Positions 40,340-53,400 of a DNA stretch of 64,000 bases are shown one piece after another; position 1 is the stretch's first letter; every line of letters begins with the position of its first letter. The stretch spans positions 89,817,560 to 89,881,559 of the forward strand of contig CM026386.1 in the NCBI GenBank assembly GCA_014843695.1, in the 5' to 3' direction. The translations under genes were made by a program, and so were the position numbers. Under the pieces are notes generated by a model that made no database searches, was not told where the DNA came from, and saw nothing but the letters and a program-made list of their open reading frames with translations. Origin of the DNA: Archivesica marissinica. Taxonomy: Eukaryota; Mollusca; Bivalvia; Venerida; Vesicomyidae.

Positions 40340-42890
40340 TTGTTTCTCTCTATCTCTATAATCACCCTACGATTGTTTCTATCTATCCCTATCTTATCGT
40401 TGCGATTGTTTCTATCTATCTCTATCTTCACCTTACGATTGTTTCCATCTTGCTCTATCTTTATCTTACGATTGTTTCTATCTATCCCTATCTTATCGTT
40501 GCGATTGTTTCTATCTATCTATCTCTTCACTTACGATTGTTTCTATGTATCCTTTCTTATCGTTGCGATTGTTTCTAGCTATTTATATCTTCACTTTAAG
40601 ATTGTTTCTATATATCTCTATCTTATCGTTGCGCGTTTTTCTAGCTATCTCTATCTTCACCTTACGAATGTTTCTATCTATCCCTATCTTCACCTTACGA
40701 TTGTTTCTATATATCTCTATCTTCACCTTACTATTGTTTCTATCTATCTCTATCTTCACATTGCTATTGTTTCTATCTTTCTCTATCTTCACATTACGAT
40801 TGTTTCTATCTATCCCTATCTTCACCTTACGGATGTTTCTATATATCCTATCTTCACATTACGATTGTTTCTATCTATCTCTATCTTCACCTTACGATTG
40901 TTTATATCTATCCCTATCTTCACCTTACTGATATTTCTATATATCCTATCTTCACATTACGATTGTTTCTATATATCCATATCTTCACATTACGATTGTT
41001 TCCATATATCCTATTTTAACATTACGATTGTTTCTATCTATCTCTATGTTCACCTTACGATTGTTTCTCTATATCCCTATCTTCACATTACGATTGTGTC
41101 TATCTATCCCTATCTTCACATTACGATTGTTTCTATATATCCTATTTTCACATTACGATTGTTTCTATATATCTCTATATTCACCCTACGATTGTTTCTA
41201 TATATTCTATCTTCACATTACGATTGTTTCTATCTATCTCTATCTTCACCTTACGATTGTTTCTATATATCATATCTTATCGGTGCGATTGTTTCTATCT
41301 ATCTCTATGTTCACCTTACGATTGTTTCTATATATCCTATCTTCACATTACGATTGTTTCTATCTATCTCTATCTTCACCCTACGATTGTTTCTATATAT
41401 CCTATCTTCACATTACGATTGTTTCTATATATCATATCTTATCGGTGCGATTGTTTCTATATATCTCTATGTTCACCTTACGATTGTTTCTATATATCCC
41501 TATATTCACATTACGATTGTTTCGATCTATCTCTATCTTTAAATTACGAGTGTTTCTATCTATCCCTATCTTCACATTACGATTGTTTCTATATATCCTA
41601 TTTTCACATAACGATTGTTTCTCTCTATCTCTATAATCACCCTACGATTGTTTCTATCTATCCCTATCTTATCGTTGCGATTGTTTCTATCTATCTCTAT
41701 CTTCACCTTACGATTGTTTCCATCTTGCTCTATCTTTATCTTACGATTGTTTCTATCTATCCCTATCTTATCGTTGCGATTGTTTCTATCTATCTATCTC
41801 TTCACTTACGATTGTTTCTATGTATCCTTTCTTATCGTTGCGATTGTTTCTAGCTATCTCTATCTTCACTTTAAGATTGTTTCTATATATCTCTATCTTA
41901 TCGTTGCGCGTTTTTCTAGCTATCTCTATCTTCACCTTACGAATGTTTCTATCTATCCCTATCTTCACCTTACGATTGTTTCTATATATCTCTATCTTCA
42001 CCTTACTATTGTTTCTATCTATCTCTATCTTCACATTGCTATTGTTTCTATCTTTCTCTATCTTCACATTACGATTGTTTCTATCTATCCCTATCTTCAC
42101 CTTACGGATGTTTCTATATATCCTATCTTCACATTACGATTGTTTCTATCTATCTCTATCTTCACCTTACGATTGTTTATATCTATCCCTATCTTCACCT
42201 TACTGATATTTCTATATATCCTATCTTCACATTACGATTGTTTCTATATATCCATATCTTCACATTACGATTGTTTCCATATATCCTATTTTAACATTAC
42301 GATTGTTTCTATCTATCTCTATGTTCACCTTACGATTGTTTCTCTATATCCCTATCTTCACATTACGATTGTGTCTATCTATCCCTATCTTCACATTACG
42401 ATTGTTTCTATATATCCTATTTTCACATTACGATTGTTTCTATATATCTCTATATTCACCCTACGATTGTTTCTATATATTCTATCTTCACATTACGATT
42501 GTTTCTATCTATCTCTATCTTCACCTTACGATTGTTTCTATATATCATATCTTATCGGTGCGATTGTTTCTATCTATCTCTATGTTCACCTTACGATTGT
42601 TTCTATATATCCTATCTTCACATTACGATTGTTTCTATCTATCTCTATCTTCACCCTACGATTGTTTCTATATATCCTATCTTCACATTACGATTGTTTC
42701 TATATATCATATCTTATCGGTGCGATTGTTTCTATATATCTCTATGTTCACCTTACGATTGTTTCTATATATCATATCTTCACATTACGATTGTTTCTAT
42801 CTATCTCTATCTTCACTCTACGATTGTTTCTATATATCCTATCTTCACATTACGATTGTTTCTATCTATCTCTGTGTTCACCTTACGATT
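40340..42890. repeat. 1275-bp higher-order repeat, near-identical tandem copies
   Basis: A block of about 39 monomers is repeated at 1275-bp spacing, for example ATCTTCACATTACGATTG followed by TTCCATATATCCTATTTTAA at 40981 and again at 42256. The two copies are nearly identical over more than 1.1 kb, and a related, slightly different block begins about 1.75 kb earlier (38.6 kb). This is the most recently homogenised part of the array. Confidence 0.75.
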
Positions 42891-43078
42891 GTTTCTATCT
42901 ATCTCTATGTTCACCTTACGATTGTTTCTATCTATCTCTATGTTCACCTTACGATTGTTTCTATCTATCTCTATGTTCACCTTACGATTGTTTCTATCTA
43001 TCCCTATCTTCTCGATACGATTGTTTCTATATATCCATATCTTATTGTTACGATTGTTTCTATATATCACTATCGTAT

Positions 43079-43706
43079 AATTATAGGTGACATATTATAT
43101 ATTGGTTGATAGTTATATAATAACATTTTCAAAATACCAAAGTGTTGGAGATATTCTATGATATGTTCTTTGTGCGAATTCAGTTTTATAATTATTCCAT
43201 AGATAAGTACATGGTCACATATATAAGAACCGGGGTTACACTCACCAGTGGTAGTGAACAGCAATGAGAAAGATGCATAAAACCGTAAATGTGTTTTGTC
43301 GTTTTTGTGGCGTCAATGTAACTCTTAACACGTATAACGATCGCTCCCTTGCTTTAGTGATGGTGGCCGCAATACCTTTTATATAATACAGTCGACGTGT
43401 TCATGATATATTTAAACAAGCTATTACTGCAAACGTTATTGATATTTGAACACAGTGAAGTCCGGGTTATTGATTACAATCGTAACCGTCGCATACTATA
43501 GCCAACTGTGCTTGGGCGTATGGCGAAACCGATTTTGGTGCAATATGAATCTATGTCAGCCATTTTTGCCCGCTCTAACTCTCCCCGTATGCATGAACCA
43601 TACATGGTACTCAACATTAGTCGAATACCGCGAAATCGAGTGTAGATAGCGTTGCATGTGCGGATACAGTTGGTAGCTGTACATATGTGGGGAAAAGACC
43701 GCCAGT

Positions 43707-43711
<5 letters not shown>
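43079..43711. other. unique DNA right of the satellite
   Basis: No gene recognised. Short frames on both strands here have no matching family. Confidence 0.4.

Positions 43712-43738
<27 letters not shown>
43712..43738. repeat. (CT)n microsatellite
   Basis: About 13 CT dinucleotides in a row following CCCCCAC. Confidence 0.95.
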
Positions 43739-43849
43739 CCATAGCGTTTACATTGAAATGCCCATTTAATGTTAATTGTCATGATCTAGTTAATTGTCCA
43801 GACCAAGTTATTCCCATACATACTTCGCGGTCTTATAGTTAAAGCGGCC

Positions 43850-43990
43850 TCATAGGAAGGTTCGATCCTCCCAATCATGGGCGGGCCTGGCCTTCAATGA
43901 TATGATTCGGGAAGTACTGATGTCCATAAGAGGTATATCATACGTCAGAAATATGGGTGACACTATAATAACACTTTACATACAAACAAA
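43850..43990 (+). mobile_element. tRNA-derived SINE, uninterrupted relative of the 1.6-kb copy
   Basis: B-box-like GGTTCGATCC at about 43859, then GATTCGGGAAGTACTGATGT (43905), TCATACGTCAGAAAT, and the tail GGGTGACACTATAATAA to the end. Order and spacing match the copy at 1.6-2.1 kb except that no MITE is present. It supports the reading that the earlier copy was split by an insertion. Confidence 0.65.
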
Positions 43991-44830
43991 TAATTATTAT
44001 AAAATGCATATTTATCTCATTGTACTTCCCAACACACTCATTGACTATTTAATACCCGGGTAATCGTTGACACATACCCTGGATCACCCACTGACTGGTG
44101 ATACTATGTCAGTGAGCCTAACAGTTGTTTCACAGTGACAATTATCTATATTATCAAACTACTAGTATTACAACATCGCGGAATTCTTGGGTCTCAGAGT
44201 AAGTTAATCAAATCACTATCGGCAAGTTTCGTTTGTTCTGTTTTGGATATGAACCATCAGATTACGAGTACTTTTACGAATATAATTATCTGATATTATA
44301 ACCGGTGCTCATTCGAACCCTACCAGGTAGTAATATGCATTGTATATTTCCATTTATCACATACACTACGGCGCGGGAGTTTAATAAAGCCATGTCATAA
44401 ATTCGGTAATACACTAGTGTATTAAATATGCAAATGAGGCAAATGCTTGGGCGAATCACGATAGCGATTCGCACCGACATACATTTTTACATCAACTAGC
44501 ACGCGCTGTGTAACTTTGATTGTGACGTCATTTGCCAAAACATCGTGTACATTTTGTATTTTTTTGTTAAAAAAGACTGTTTGAAAATAATTTAAAAGTG
44601 TTTAATATTGAATTGTTGCACATGATATGTTGTGATAGTTTAAAAACTGTTTACAAAGGAAGAAAATAAAAAAATTGGAGTATTTAGTGTCGCACTATTT
44701 TCTTGGCCCATTAAGTAGAAACCGCAGTACTACTCTGGCTTTCATGTACTAAAGGGGAAGTGTGTTCAATCGTGACACACCTTTACTGTGTATTTGGTTT
44801 ATGTGATAAAAAGAATGTTACATCCGTGTG
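43991..44830. other. AT-rich unique DNA
   Basis: No gene recognised. Contains a short inverted repeat GCGAATC...GATTCGC near 44452-44473 and a CRE-like palindrome TGACGTCA at 44523-44530. Confidence 0.4.
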
Positions 44831-44938
44831 TTTCCATATTGAATTTATTAAACTCGTTGAACAAAAATGATAAAATGTTCGGCAGAGCCTCGCATTTTAT
44901 CCTTTTATTCAACTCGCTTAATAAATTCAATATGGAAA
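44831..44938. mobile_element. 108-bp near-perfect foldback (palindromic MITE or hairpin locus)
   Basis: The left arm starts TTTCCATATTGAATTTATTA (44831) and the right arm ends in its exact complement, TAATAAATTCAATATGGAAA (44938). Each arm is about 46-47 bp with few mismatches, separated by a 14-15-nt loop (TTCGGCAGAGCCTCG). A transcript would fold into a long hairpin. No target duplication was recognised. A palindromic MITE is the most likely explanation; a small-RNA hairpin is possible. Confidence 0.75.
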
Positions 44939-45013
44939 GCCACCCATGTAAGATCCTCTATATCCCATATTAACTTCATAACTTCAAGTGTTTTTTTATT
45001 GACTAGTGATGCT

Positions 45014-45041
45014 CGTGCGTGCGTGCGTGCGTGCGTGCGTG
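45014..45041. repeat. (GCGT)n microsatellite
   Basis: Seven tandem CGTG tetranucleotides are visible. Confidence 0.95.
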
Positions 45042-45184
45042 AAATACGATTTGGTGTTATATCACGTGGGTATTCAAGCGAATGTGTATTGTATTTAGTA
45101 AGGCCTGAGTGACGCACTATGTCTATTCATTAATGACACTTCAGAAATCCTAGTTTCCATATGCATTGTAGTAGAATAGCAGTG

Positions 45185-45400
45185 TAATTGGTGATAGCGC
45201 AGTCGTTGCGCATTCGCTTCAGATGAAAGTGGCTCGGAGTTCGCGTCCAACTGTAGCCGTTACGAATGTGCCGTTAGTCAAGGAACATACATTCCACATT
45301 GCCTCTTCCTTCTATTTCAATGGGAGAGTGATTAAACTAATGGTGTATGATCTTAGAACTAGTTTCGCAATGGAACTAAAATACATTTGAATCAATTAAT
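45185..45400 (+). mobile_element. diverged SINE, family A
   Basis: A box TAGCGCAGTCG near 45195 and a decayed B box (GAGTTCGCGTCC, about 45237). The tail words GAGAGTGATTAA and TAGAACTAGTTTCGCAATG (about 45326-45370) parallel GAGAGTGATTAA and TAGAACTTGCTATGCAAT in the copy at 13.8 kb. The central V-like core is almost gone. Confidence 0.6.
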
Positions 45401-46487
45401 AGTAATTTATTTTATATATAGTGCGATCATGTTTTAATAATATGTTATCGCAACTTTTTCACAATAAGGATAACACAATCTACAATTACATATCACAATG
45501 TCATTACTTTCACATTTCACGCATATACAAAGCATGACAATTTCCATATACAAATACACATGTTCATAATACATATTGATAGGGCTACATGCTTTGACAA
45601 CATGCAGCTATGTTGATGAAACGTTCAGATGATGTATCTGGGCATAGGATTTCAGACGCTTTGTATACATAGTGGACCAGTAATTAAACATATAGGTTAG
45701 TGTTTTTAAATGATGACATTCGTATTACCATCCGACATTCTCAAAATGGTGGCAGTATTGAAATATCGTCATATGATATAACACTAAATGTTATTGAATA
45801 ATGCGAGATATCCCAGACATACTAGTTTGCCTCATAGTTAGCCACAACTTGTATATCAATAAATCAAATTAAAAAAGACATATGTAATCACTATATCAAT
45901 ATAGTTCCTTGAATTGAGTGAAGTGACAAAGTCAGTGGCGTAGCTTCATATTGCCTACGCATTTTATTGATAAATTGAAATTATGAAAATGCTAACAAAT
46001 GCAATACAACTGAAAGGTAAGGTGTGTGTGTGTGTGTGTGTGTATGGGGAGTATAATATGTAACGAACCCATCGAATATGAAAATAAGTCGGTATTTCAA
46101 TACTTTCTAATTGATAAAGGACGATTTTCAGAATTGTACAAATGTGTTCCTTATTTCTCGCCAATATATGCCTTAAAATGTCCTCAGAATGCATCTCCGG
46201 CAAGATAGATTTTCAACATCGTACAGGGTATATACCCCCGGACTCCCTTTCCTAATATGGCCTACACATACATGTATATCAAACCCAAGTCACGCACTTG
46301 ATAACCCATTTTGTCGTGTTGCAGTTACGATTAACTGTATAGGCACATCATTTCAACAATATGTCCAACTTCATGTACCGTGTAGTATCTGCTTAACATG
46401 TATATACTTACGTCATCATGGTATACTATGTATTTCAGTTGTGACACCTGCATTGTCGGCGACATTCTCGATAAATGACAGTGTTAC
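45401..46487. other. AT-rich unique DNA up to the second gap
   Basis: Contains a (GT)11 microsatellite at 46022-46043. No gene recognised. Confidence 0.4.
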
Positions 46488-47487
46488 NNNNNNNNNNNNN
46501 NNNNNNNNNNNNNNNNNNNNNNNNNNNNNNNNNNNNNNNNNNNNNNNNNNNNNNNNNNNNNNNNNNNNNNNNNNNNNNNNNNNNNNNNNNNNNNNNNNNN
46601 NNNNNNNNNNNNNNNNNNNNNNNNNNNNNNNNNNNNNNNNNNNNNNNNNNNNNNNNNNNNNNNNNNNNNNNNNNNNNNNNNNNNNNNNNNNNNNNNNNNN
46701 NNNNNNNNNNNNNNNNNNNNNNNNNNNNNNNNNNNNNNNNNNNNNNNNNNNNNNNNNNNNNNNNNNNNNNNNNNNNNNNNNNNNNNNNNNNNNNNNNNNN
46801 NNNNNNNNNNNNNNNNNNNNNNNNNNNNNNNNNNNNNNNNNNNNNNNNNNNNNNNNNNNNNNNNNNNNNNNNNNNNNNNNNNNNNNNNNNNNNNNNNNNN
46901 NNNNNNNNNNNNNNNNNNNNNNNNNNNNNNNNNNNNNNNNNNNNNNNNNNNNNNNNNNNNNNNNNNNNNNNNNNNNNNNNNNNNNNNNNNNNNNNNNNNN
47001 NNNNNNNNNNNNNNNNNNNNNNNNNNNNNNNNNNNNNNNNNNNNNNNNNNNNNNNNNNNNNNNNNNNNNNNNNNNNNNNNNNNNNNNNNNNNNNNNNNNN
47101 NNNNNNNNNNNNNNNNNNNNNNNNNNNNNNNNNNNNNNNNNNNNNNNNNNNNNNNNNNNNNNNNNNNNNNNNNNNNNNNNNNNNNNNNNNNNNNNNNNNN
47201 NNNNNNNNNNNNNNNNNNNNNNNNNNNNNNNNNNNNNNNNNNNNNNNNNNNNNNNNNNNNNNNNNNNNNNNNNNNNNNNNNNNNNNNNNNNNNNNNNNNN
47301 NNNNNNNNNNNNNNNNNNNNNNNNNNNNNNNNNNNNNNNNNNNNNNNNNNNNNNNNNNNNNNNNNNNNNNNNNNNNNNNNNNNNNNNNNNNNNNNNNNNN
47401 NNNNNNNNNNNNNNNNNNNNNNNNNNNNNNNNNNNNNNNNNNNNNNNNNNNNNNNNNNNNNNNNNNNNNNNNNNNNNNNNNNNNNNN
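46488..47487. other. assembly gap, 1000 N
   Basis: Exactly 1000 undetermined bases immediately left of the 41-bp satellite; the satellite probably continues into it. Confidence 0.99.
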
Positions 47488-50400
47488 GCAAGCAGTATGT
47501 TACCACACTAGGCATTTCCCTAGACTAGGCAATCAGTATGCTACCACACTAGACATTTCCCTAGACTATGCAAGCAGTATGCTACCACACTAGGCATTCC
47601 CCAGATTATGCACGCAATATGCTACCACACTAGGCATTCCATAGATTATGCGAAGTATGTCGACCCACACTAGGCCTTCCCTAACTATGTCAAGCATATG
47701 CCTACCACCTGGGCCTTTCCCATAACTAGCCAAGCAGTATGCTACCACACTAGGCACTTCCATAGACTGTGCAAGCAGTATGCTACCACACTAGGCATTT
47801 CCCTAGACTATGCAAGCAGTATGCTACCACACTAGGCATTTCCCTAGAATATGCAAGCAGTATGCTACCACACTAGGCATTCCCTAGACTATGCAAGCAG
47901 TATGCTACCACACTAGGCATTCCCTAGACTATGCAAGCAGTATGCTACCACACTAGGCATTCCCTAGACTATGCAAGCAGTATGCTACCCACTCTTCTTC
48001 CTATATTATGCAAGCGTATCTACAACAGTCTATTTCCCTAGACTATGCAAGCAGTATGCTACCACACTAGTCATTTCCTAGACTATGCAAGCAGTATGCT
48101 ACCACACTAGGCATTTCCCTAGACTATGCAAAGCTAATGCTACCACACTAGGCATTCCCTAGACTATGCAAGCAGTATGCTACCACACTATCATTTTCCC
48201 TAGACTATGCAAGCAGTATGCTACCACACTAGTCATTCCCTAGACTGCAAGCAGTATGCTACCACACTAGGCATTTCCCTAGACTATGCAAGCAGTATGC
48301 TACCACACTAGCTTTCCTAGACTATGCAGCAGTATGCTACCACACTAGGCATTTCCCTAGACTATGCAAGCAGTATGCTACCACACTAGGCATTCCCTAG
48401 ACTATGCAAGCAGTATGCTACCACACTAGGCATTTCCCTAGACTATGCAAGCAGTATGCTACCACACTAGGCATTCCCTAGACTATGCAAGCAGTATGCT
48501 ACCACACTAGGCATTTCCCTAGACTATGCAAGCAGTATGCTACCACACTAGGCATTTCCCTAGACTATGCAAGCAGTATGCTACCACACTAGTCATTTCC
48601 CTAGACTATGCAAGCAGTATGCTACCACACTAGGCATTTCCCTAGACTATGCAAGCAGTATGCTACCACACTAATCATTTCCCTAGACTATGCAAGCAGT
48701 ATGATACCACACTAGGCAATTCCCTAGACTATGCAAACAGTAGGCTACCACACTAGGCATTCCCTAGACTATGCAAGCAGTATGCTACCACACTAGGCAT
48801 TCCATAGATTATGCAAGAAGTATGCTACCACACTAGGCATTCCCTAGACTATGCAAGCAGTATGCTACCACACTGGGCATTTCCCTAGACTATGCAAGCA
48901 GTATGCTACCAGATTAGGCATTCCATAGACTGTGCAAGCAGTATGCTACCACACTAGGCATTTCCCTAGACTATGCAAGCAGTATGCTACCACACTAGGC
49001 ATTTCCCTAGACTATACAAGCAATATGCTACCACACTAGGCATTCCCTAGACTATGCAAGCAGAATGCTACCACACTAGGCATTCCATAGACTATGCAAG
49101 CAGTATGCTACCACACTAGGCATTCCATAGACTATGCAAGCAGTATGCTACCAGACTAGGCATTCCATATATTATTCAAGCAGTATGCTACCACACTAGG
49201 CATTTCCCTAGACTATGCAAGCAGTATGCTACCACACTAGGCATTCCCTAGACTATGCAAGCAGTATGCTACCACACTAGGCATTTCCTAGACTATGCAA
49301 GCAGTATGCTACCACACTAGGCATTTCCCTAGACTATGCAAGCAGTTTGCTACCACACTAGGCATTCACTAGACTATGCAAGCAGTATGCTACCACACTA
49401 GTCATTCCCTAGACTATGCAAGCTATGCACCAACTAGGCATTCCCTGATATGCAAGCAGTATGCTACCACACTAGGCATTCCCTAGACTATGCAAGCAGT
49501 ATGCTACCACACTAGGCATTTCCCTAGACTATGCAAGCAGTATGCTACCACACTAGGCATTTCCCTAGACTATGCAAGCAGTATGCTACCACACTAGGCA
49601 TTTCCCTAGACTATGCAAGCAGTATGCTACCACACTAGGCATTTCCCTAGACTATGCAAGCAGTATGCTACCACACTAGGCATTTCCCTAGACTATGCAA
49701 GCAGTATGCTACCACACTAGGCATTTCCCTAGACTATGCAAGCAGTATGCTACCACACTAGGTATTTCCCTAGACTATGCAAGCAGTATGCTACCACACT
49801 AGTCATTTCCCTAGACTATGCAAGCAGTATGCTACCACACTAGGCATTCCCTAGACTATGCAAGCAGTATGCTACCACACTAGGCATTCCCTAGACTATG
49901 CAAGCAGTATGCTACCACACTAGGCATTCCCTAGACTATGCAAGCAGTATGCTACCACACTAGGCATTCCCTAGACTATGCAAGCAGTATGCTACCACAC
50001 TAGGCATTTCCCTAGACTATGCAAGCAGTATGCTACCAGACTAGGCATTCCATAGACTGTGCAAGCAGTATGCTACCACACTAGGCATTTCCCTAGACTA
50101 TGCAAGCAGTATGCTACCACACTAGGCATTTCCCTAGACTATGCAAGCAATATGCTACCACACTAGGCATTTCCCTAGACTATGCAAGCAGTATGCTACC
50201 ACACTAGGCATTTCCCTAGACTATGCAAGCAGTATGCTACCACACTAGGCATTTCCCTAGACTATGCAAGCAGTATGCTACCACACTAGGCATTTCCCTA
50301 GACTATGCAAGCAGTATGCTACCACACTAGGCATTTCCCTAGACTATGCAAGCAGTATGCTACCACACTAGGCATTTCCCTAGACTATGCAAGCAGTATG

Positions 50401-53400
50401 CTACCACACTAGGCATTTCCCTAGACTATGCAAGCAGTATGCTACCACACTAGGCATTCCCTAGACTATGCAAGCAGTATGCTACCACACTAGTCATTTC
50501 CCTAGACTATGCAAGCAGTATGCTACCACACTAGGCATTTCCCTAGACTATGCAAGCAGTATGCTACCACACTAGGCATTTCCCTAGACTATGCAAGCAG
50601 TATGCTACCACACTAGGCATTTCCCTAGACTATGCAAGCAGTATGCTACCACACTAGGCATTTCCCTAGACTATGCAAGCAGTATGCTACCACACTAGGT
50701 ATTTCCCTAGACTATGCAAGCAGTATGCTACCACACTAGGCATTTCCCTAGACTATGCAAGCAGTATGCTACCACACTAGGCATATCCCTAGACTATGCA
50801 AGCAGTATGCTACCACACTAGGCATTCCATAGACTATGCAAACAGTATGCTACCACACTAGGTATTTCCCTAGACTATGCAAACAGTATGCTACCACACT
50901 AGTCATTTCCCTAGACTATGCAAGCAGTATGCTACCACACTAGGCATTTCCCTAGACTATGCAAGCAGTATGCTACCACACTAGTCATTTCCCTAGATTA
51001 TGCAAGGAGTATGCTACCACACTAGCATTTCCCTAGACTATGCAAGCAGTATGCTACCACACTAGGTATTTCCCTAGACTATGCAAGCAGTATGCTACCA
51101 CACTAGGTATTTCCCTAGACTATGCAAGCAGTATGCTACCACTATGGTAATTTCCCTAGACTATGCAAGCAGTATGCTACCACACTAGGCATTTCCCTAG
51201 ACTATGCAAGCAGTATGCTACCACACTAGGCATTTCCCTAGACTATGCAAGCAGTATGCTACCACACTAGGCATTTCCCTAGACTATGCAAGCAGTATGC
51301 TACCACACTAGGCATTTCCCTAGACTATGCAAGCAGTATGCTACCACACTAGTATTTCCCTAGACTATGCAAGCAGTATGCTACCACATTAGGCATTTCC
51401 CTAGACTATGCAAGCAGTATGCTACCACACTAGGCATTTCCCTAGACTATGCAAGCAGTATGCTACCACACTAGGCATTTCCCTAGACTATGCAAGCAGT
51501 ATGCTACCACACTAGGTATTTCCCTAGACTATGCAAGCAGTATGCTACCACACTAGGCATTTCCCTAGACTATGCAAGCAGTATGCTACCACACTAGTCA
51601 TTTCCCTAGATTATGCAAGCAGTATGCTACCACACTAGGCATTTCCCTAGACTATGCAAGCAGTATGCTACCACACTAGGTATTTCCCTAGACTATGCAA
51701 GCAGTATGCTACCACACTAGGTATTTCCCTAGACTATGCAAGCAGTATGCTACCACACTAGGCATTTCCCTAGACTATGCAAGCAGTATGCTACCACACT
51801 AGGCATTTCCCTAGACTATGCAAGCAGTATGCTACCACACTAGGCATTTCCCTAGACTATGCAAGCAGTATGCTACCACACTAGGTATTTCCCTAGACTA
51901 TGCAAGCAGTATGCTACCACACTAGGATTTCCCTATAGCAAGCAGTATGCTACCCCTATTCATTTCCCTAGACTATGCAAGCAGTATGCTACCACACTAG
52001 GCATTTCCCTAGACTATGCAAGCAGTATGCTACCACACTAGTCTTTCCCTAGACTATGCAAGCAGTATGCTACCACACTAGCATTTCCCTAGAATATGCA
52101 AGCAGTATGCTACGTCACTGAATTCCTATACTATACAAGCAGTATGCTACCACACTAGCATTCCCTAGACTATGCAAGCGGTATGCTACCACACTAGTCA
52201 TTTCTCTAGACTATGCAAGCAGTATGCTACCACAGTATTCATTTCCCTAGACTATGCAAGCAGTATGCTACCAGACTAGGCATTCACTAGACTATGCAAG
52301 CAGTTTGCTACCACACTATGCATTTCCCTAGACTATGCAAGCAGTATGCTACCACACTAGGCATCCCCTAGACTATACAAGCAGTATGCTACCACACTAG
52401 GCATTTCCCTAGACTATGCAAGCAGTATGCTACCACACTAGGCATTTCCCTAGACTATGTAAGCAGTATGCTACCACACTAGCATTTCCCTAGACTATGC
52501 AAGCAGTATGCTACCACACTAGGCATTTCCCTAGACTATGCAAGCAGTATGCTACCACACTAGGCATTTCCCTAGACTATGCAAGCAGTATGCTACCACA
52601 CTATCATATCCCTAGACTATGCAAGCAGTATGCTACCACACTAGGCTTCCCTAGACTATGCAAGCAGTATGCTACCACACTAGGTATTTCCCTAGACTAT
52701 GCAAGCAGTATGCTACCACACTAGGCATTTCCCTAGACTATGCAAGCAGTATGCTACCACACTATCATTCCCTAGACTATGCAAGCAGTATGCTACCACA
52801 CTAGGCATTTCCCTAGACTATGCAAGCAGTATGCTACCACACTAGGCATTTCCCTAGACTATGCAAGCAGTATGCGACCACACTAGGCATTCCCTAGACT
52901 ATGCAAGCAGTATGCTACCACACTAGGCATTTCCCTAGACTATGTAAGCAGTATGCTACCACACTAGGTATTTCCCTAGACTATGCAAGCATTATGCTAC
53001 CACACTAGTCATTTCCCTAGATTATGCAAGGAGAATGCTACCACACTAGGCATTTCCCTAAACTATGCACGCAGTATGCTACCACACTAGGCATTCCATA
53101 GATTATGCAAGCAGTATGCTACCACACTAGGTATTCCCTAGACTATGCAAGCAGTATGCTACCACACTAGGTATTTCCCTATAATATGCAAGCAGTATGC
53201 TACCACACTAGTCATTTCCCTAGACTATGCAATCAATATTCTACCACACTAGGCATTTCCCTAGACTATGCAAGCAGTATAATACCACACTAGTCATTTC
53301 CGTAGACTATGCAAGCAGTATGCTACCACAGTAGTCATTTCCTTAGACTATGCACGCAGTATGCTACCACACTAGGCATTTCCCTAGAATATGCAAGCAG

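Larger units (their letters stand above)
15040..43078. repeat. 28-kb satellite, 32/33-bp monomers with higher-order structure
   Basis: One uninterrupted array of roughly 850 monomers (length divided by period). Each monomer carries CGATTGTTTCTATCTATCTC or its variant CGATTGTTTCTATATATCC, joined to one of two main linkers: TATCTTCACMTTA (class A) or TATCTTATCGTTG (class B). TATC-type monomers ending in TATATATCC are 32 bp, the others 33 bp. Rare marker monomers (CGTAACGGGTGTTTC; TCTAGATACGATT; TTGCGCGTTTTTCTAGC) partition the array into domains. The + strand is pyrimidine-rich and G-poor; each monomer keeps one to three CpGs. All three + frames stay open for hundreds of codons because the monomer lacks stops; there is no start context, codon signal or domain, so no gene is called. 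Confidence 0.97.

Noticed and set aside
15074..43109. Dozens of long open frames (up to about 550 residues) with Leu/Ile/Ser/Tyr/Phe repeats that resemble membrane proteins
   Set aside because: They arise because the 33-bp monomer has no stops in any + frame; three overlapping frames are open at once, there are no flanking exons, and start positions are arbitrary.
43446..43782. Overlapping short frames on both strands near the CT repeat
   Set aside because: No domain, no splice context; one is extended only by the CT microsatellite (Arg-Glu repeats).
46189..47593. Frames of 343-440 residues across the second gap
   Set aside because: They consist mostly of N and end in satellite sequence.
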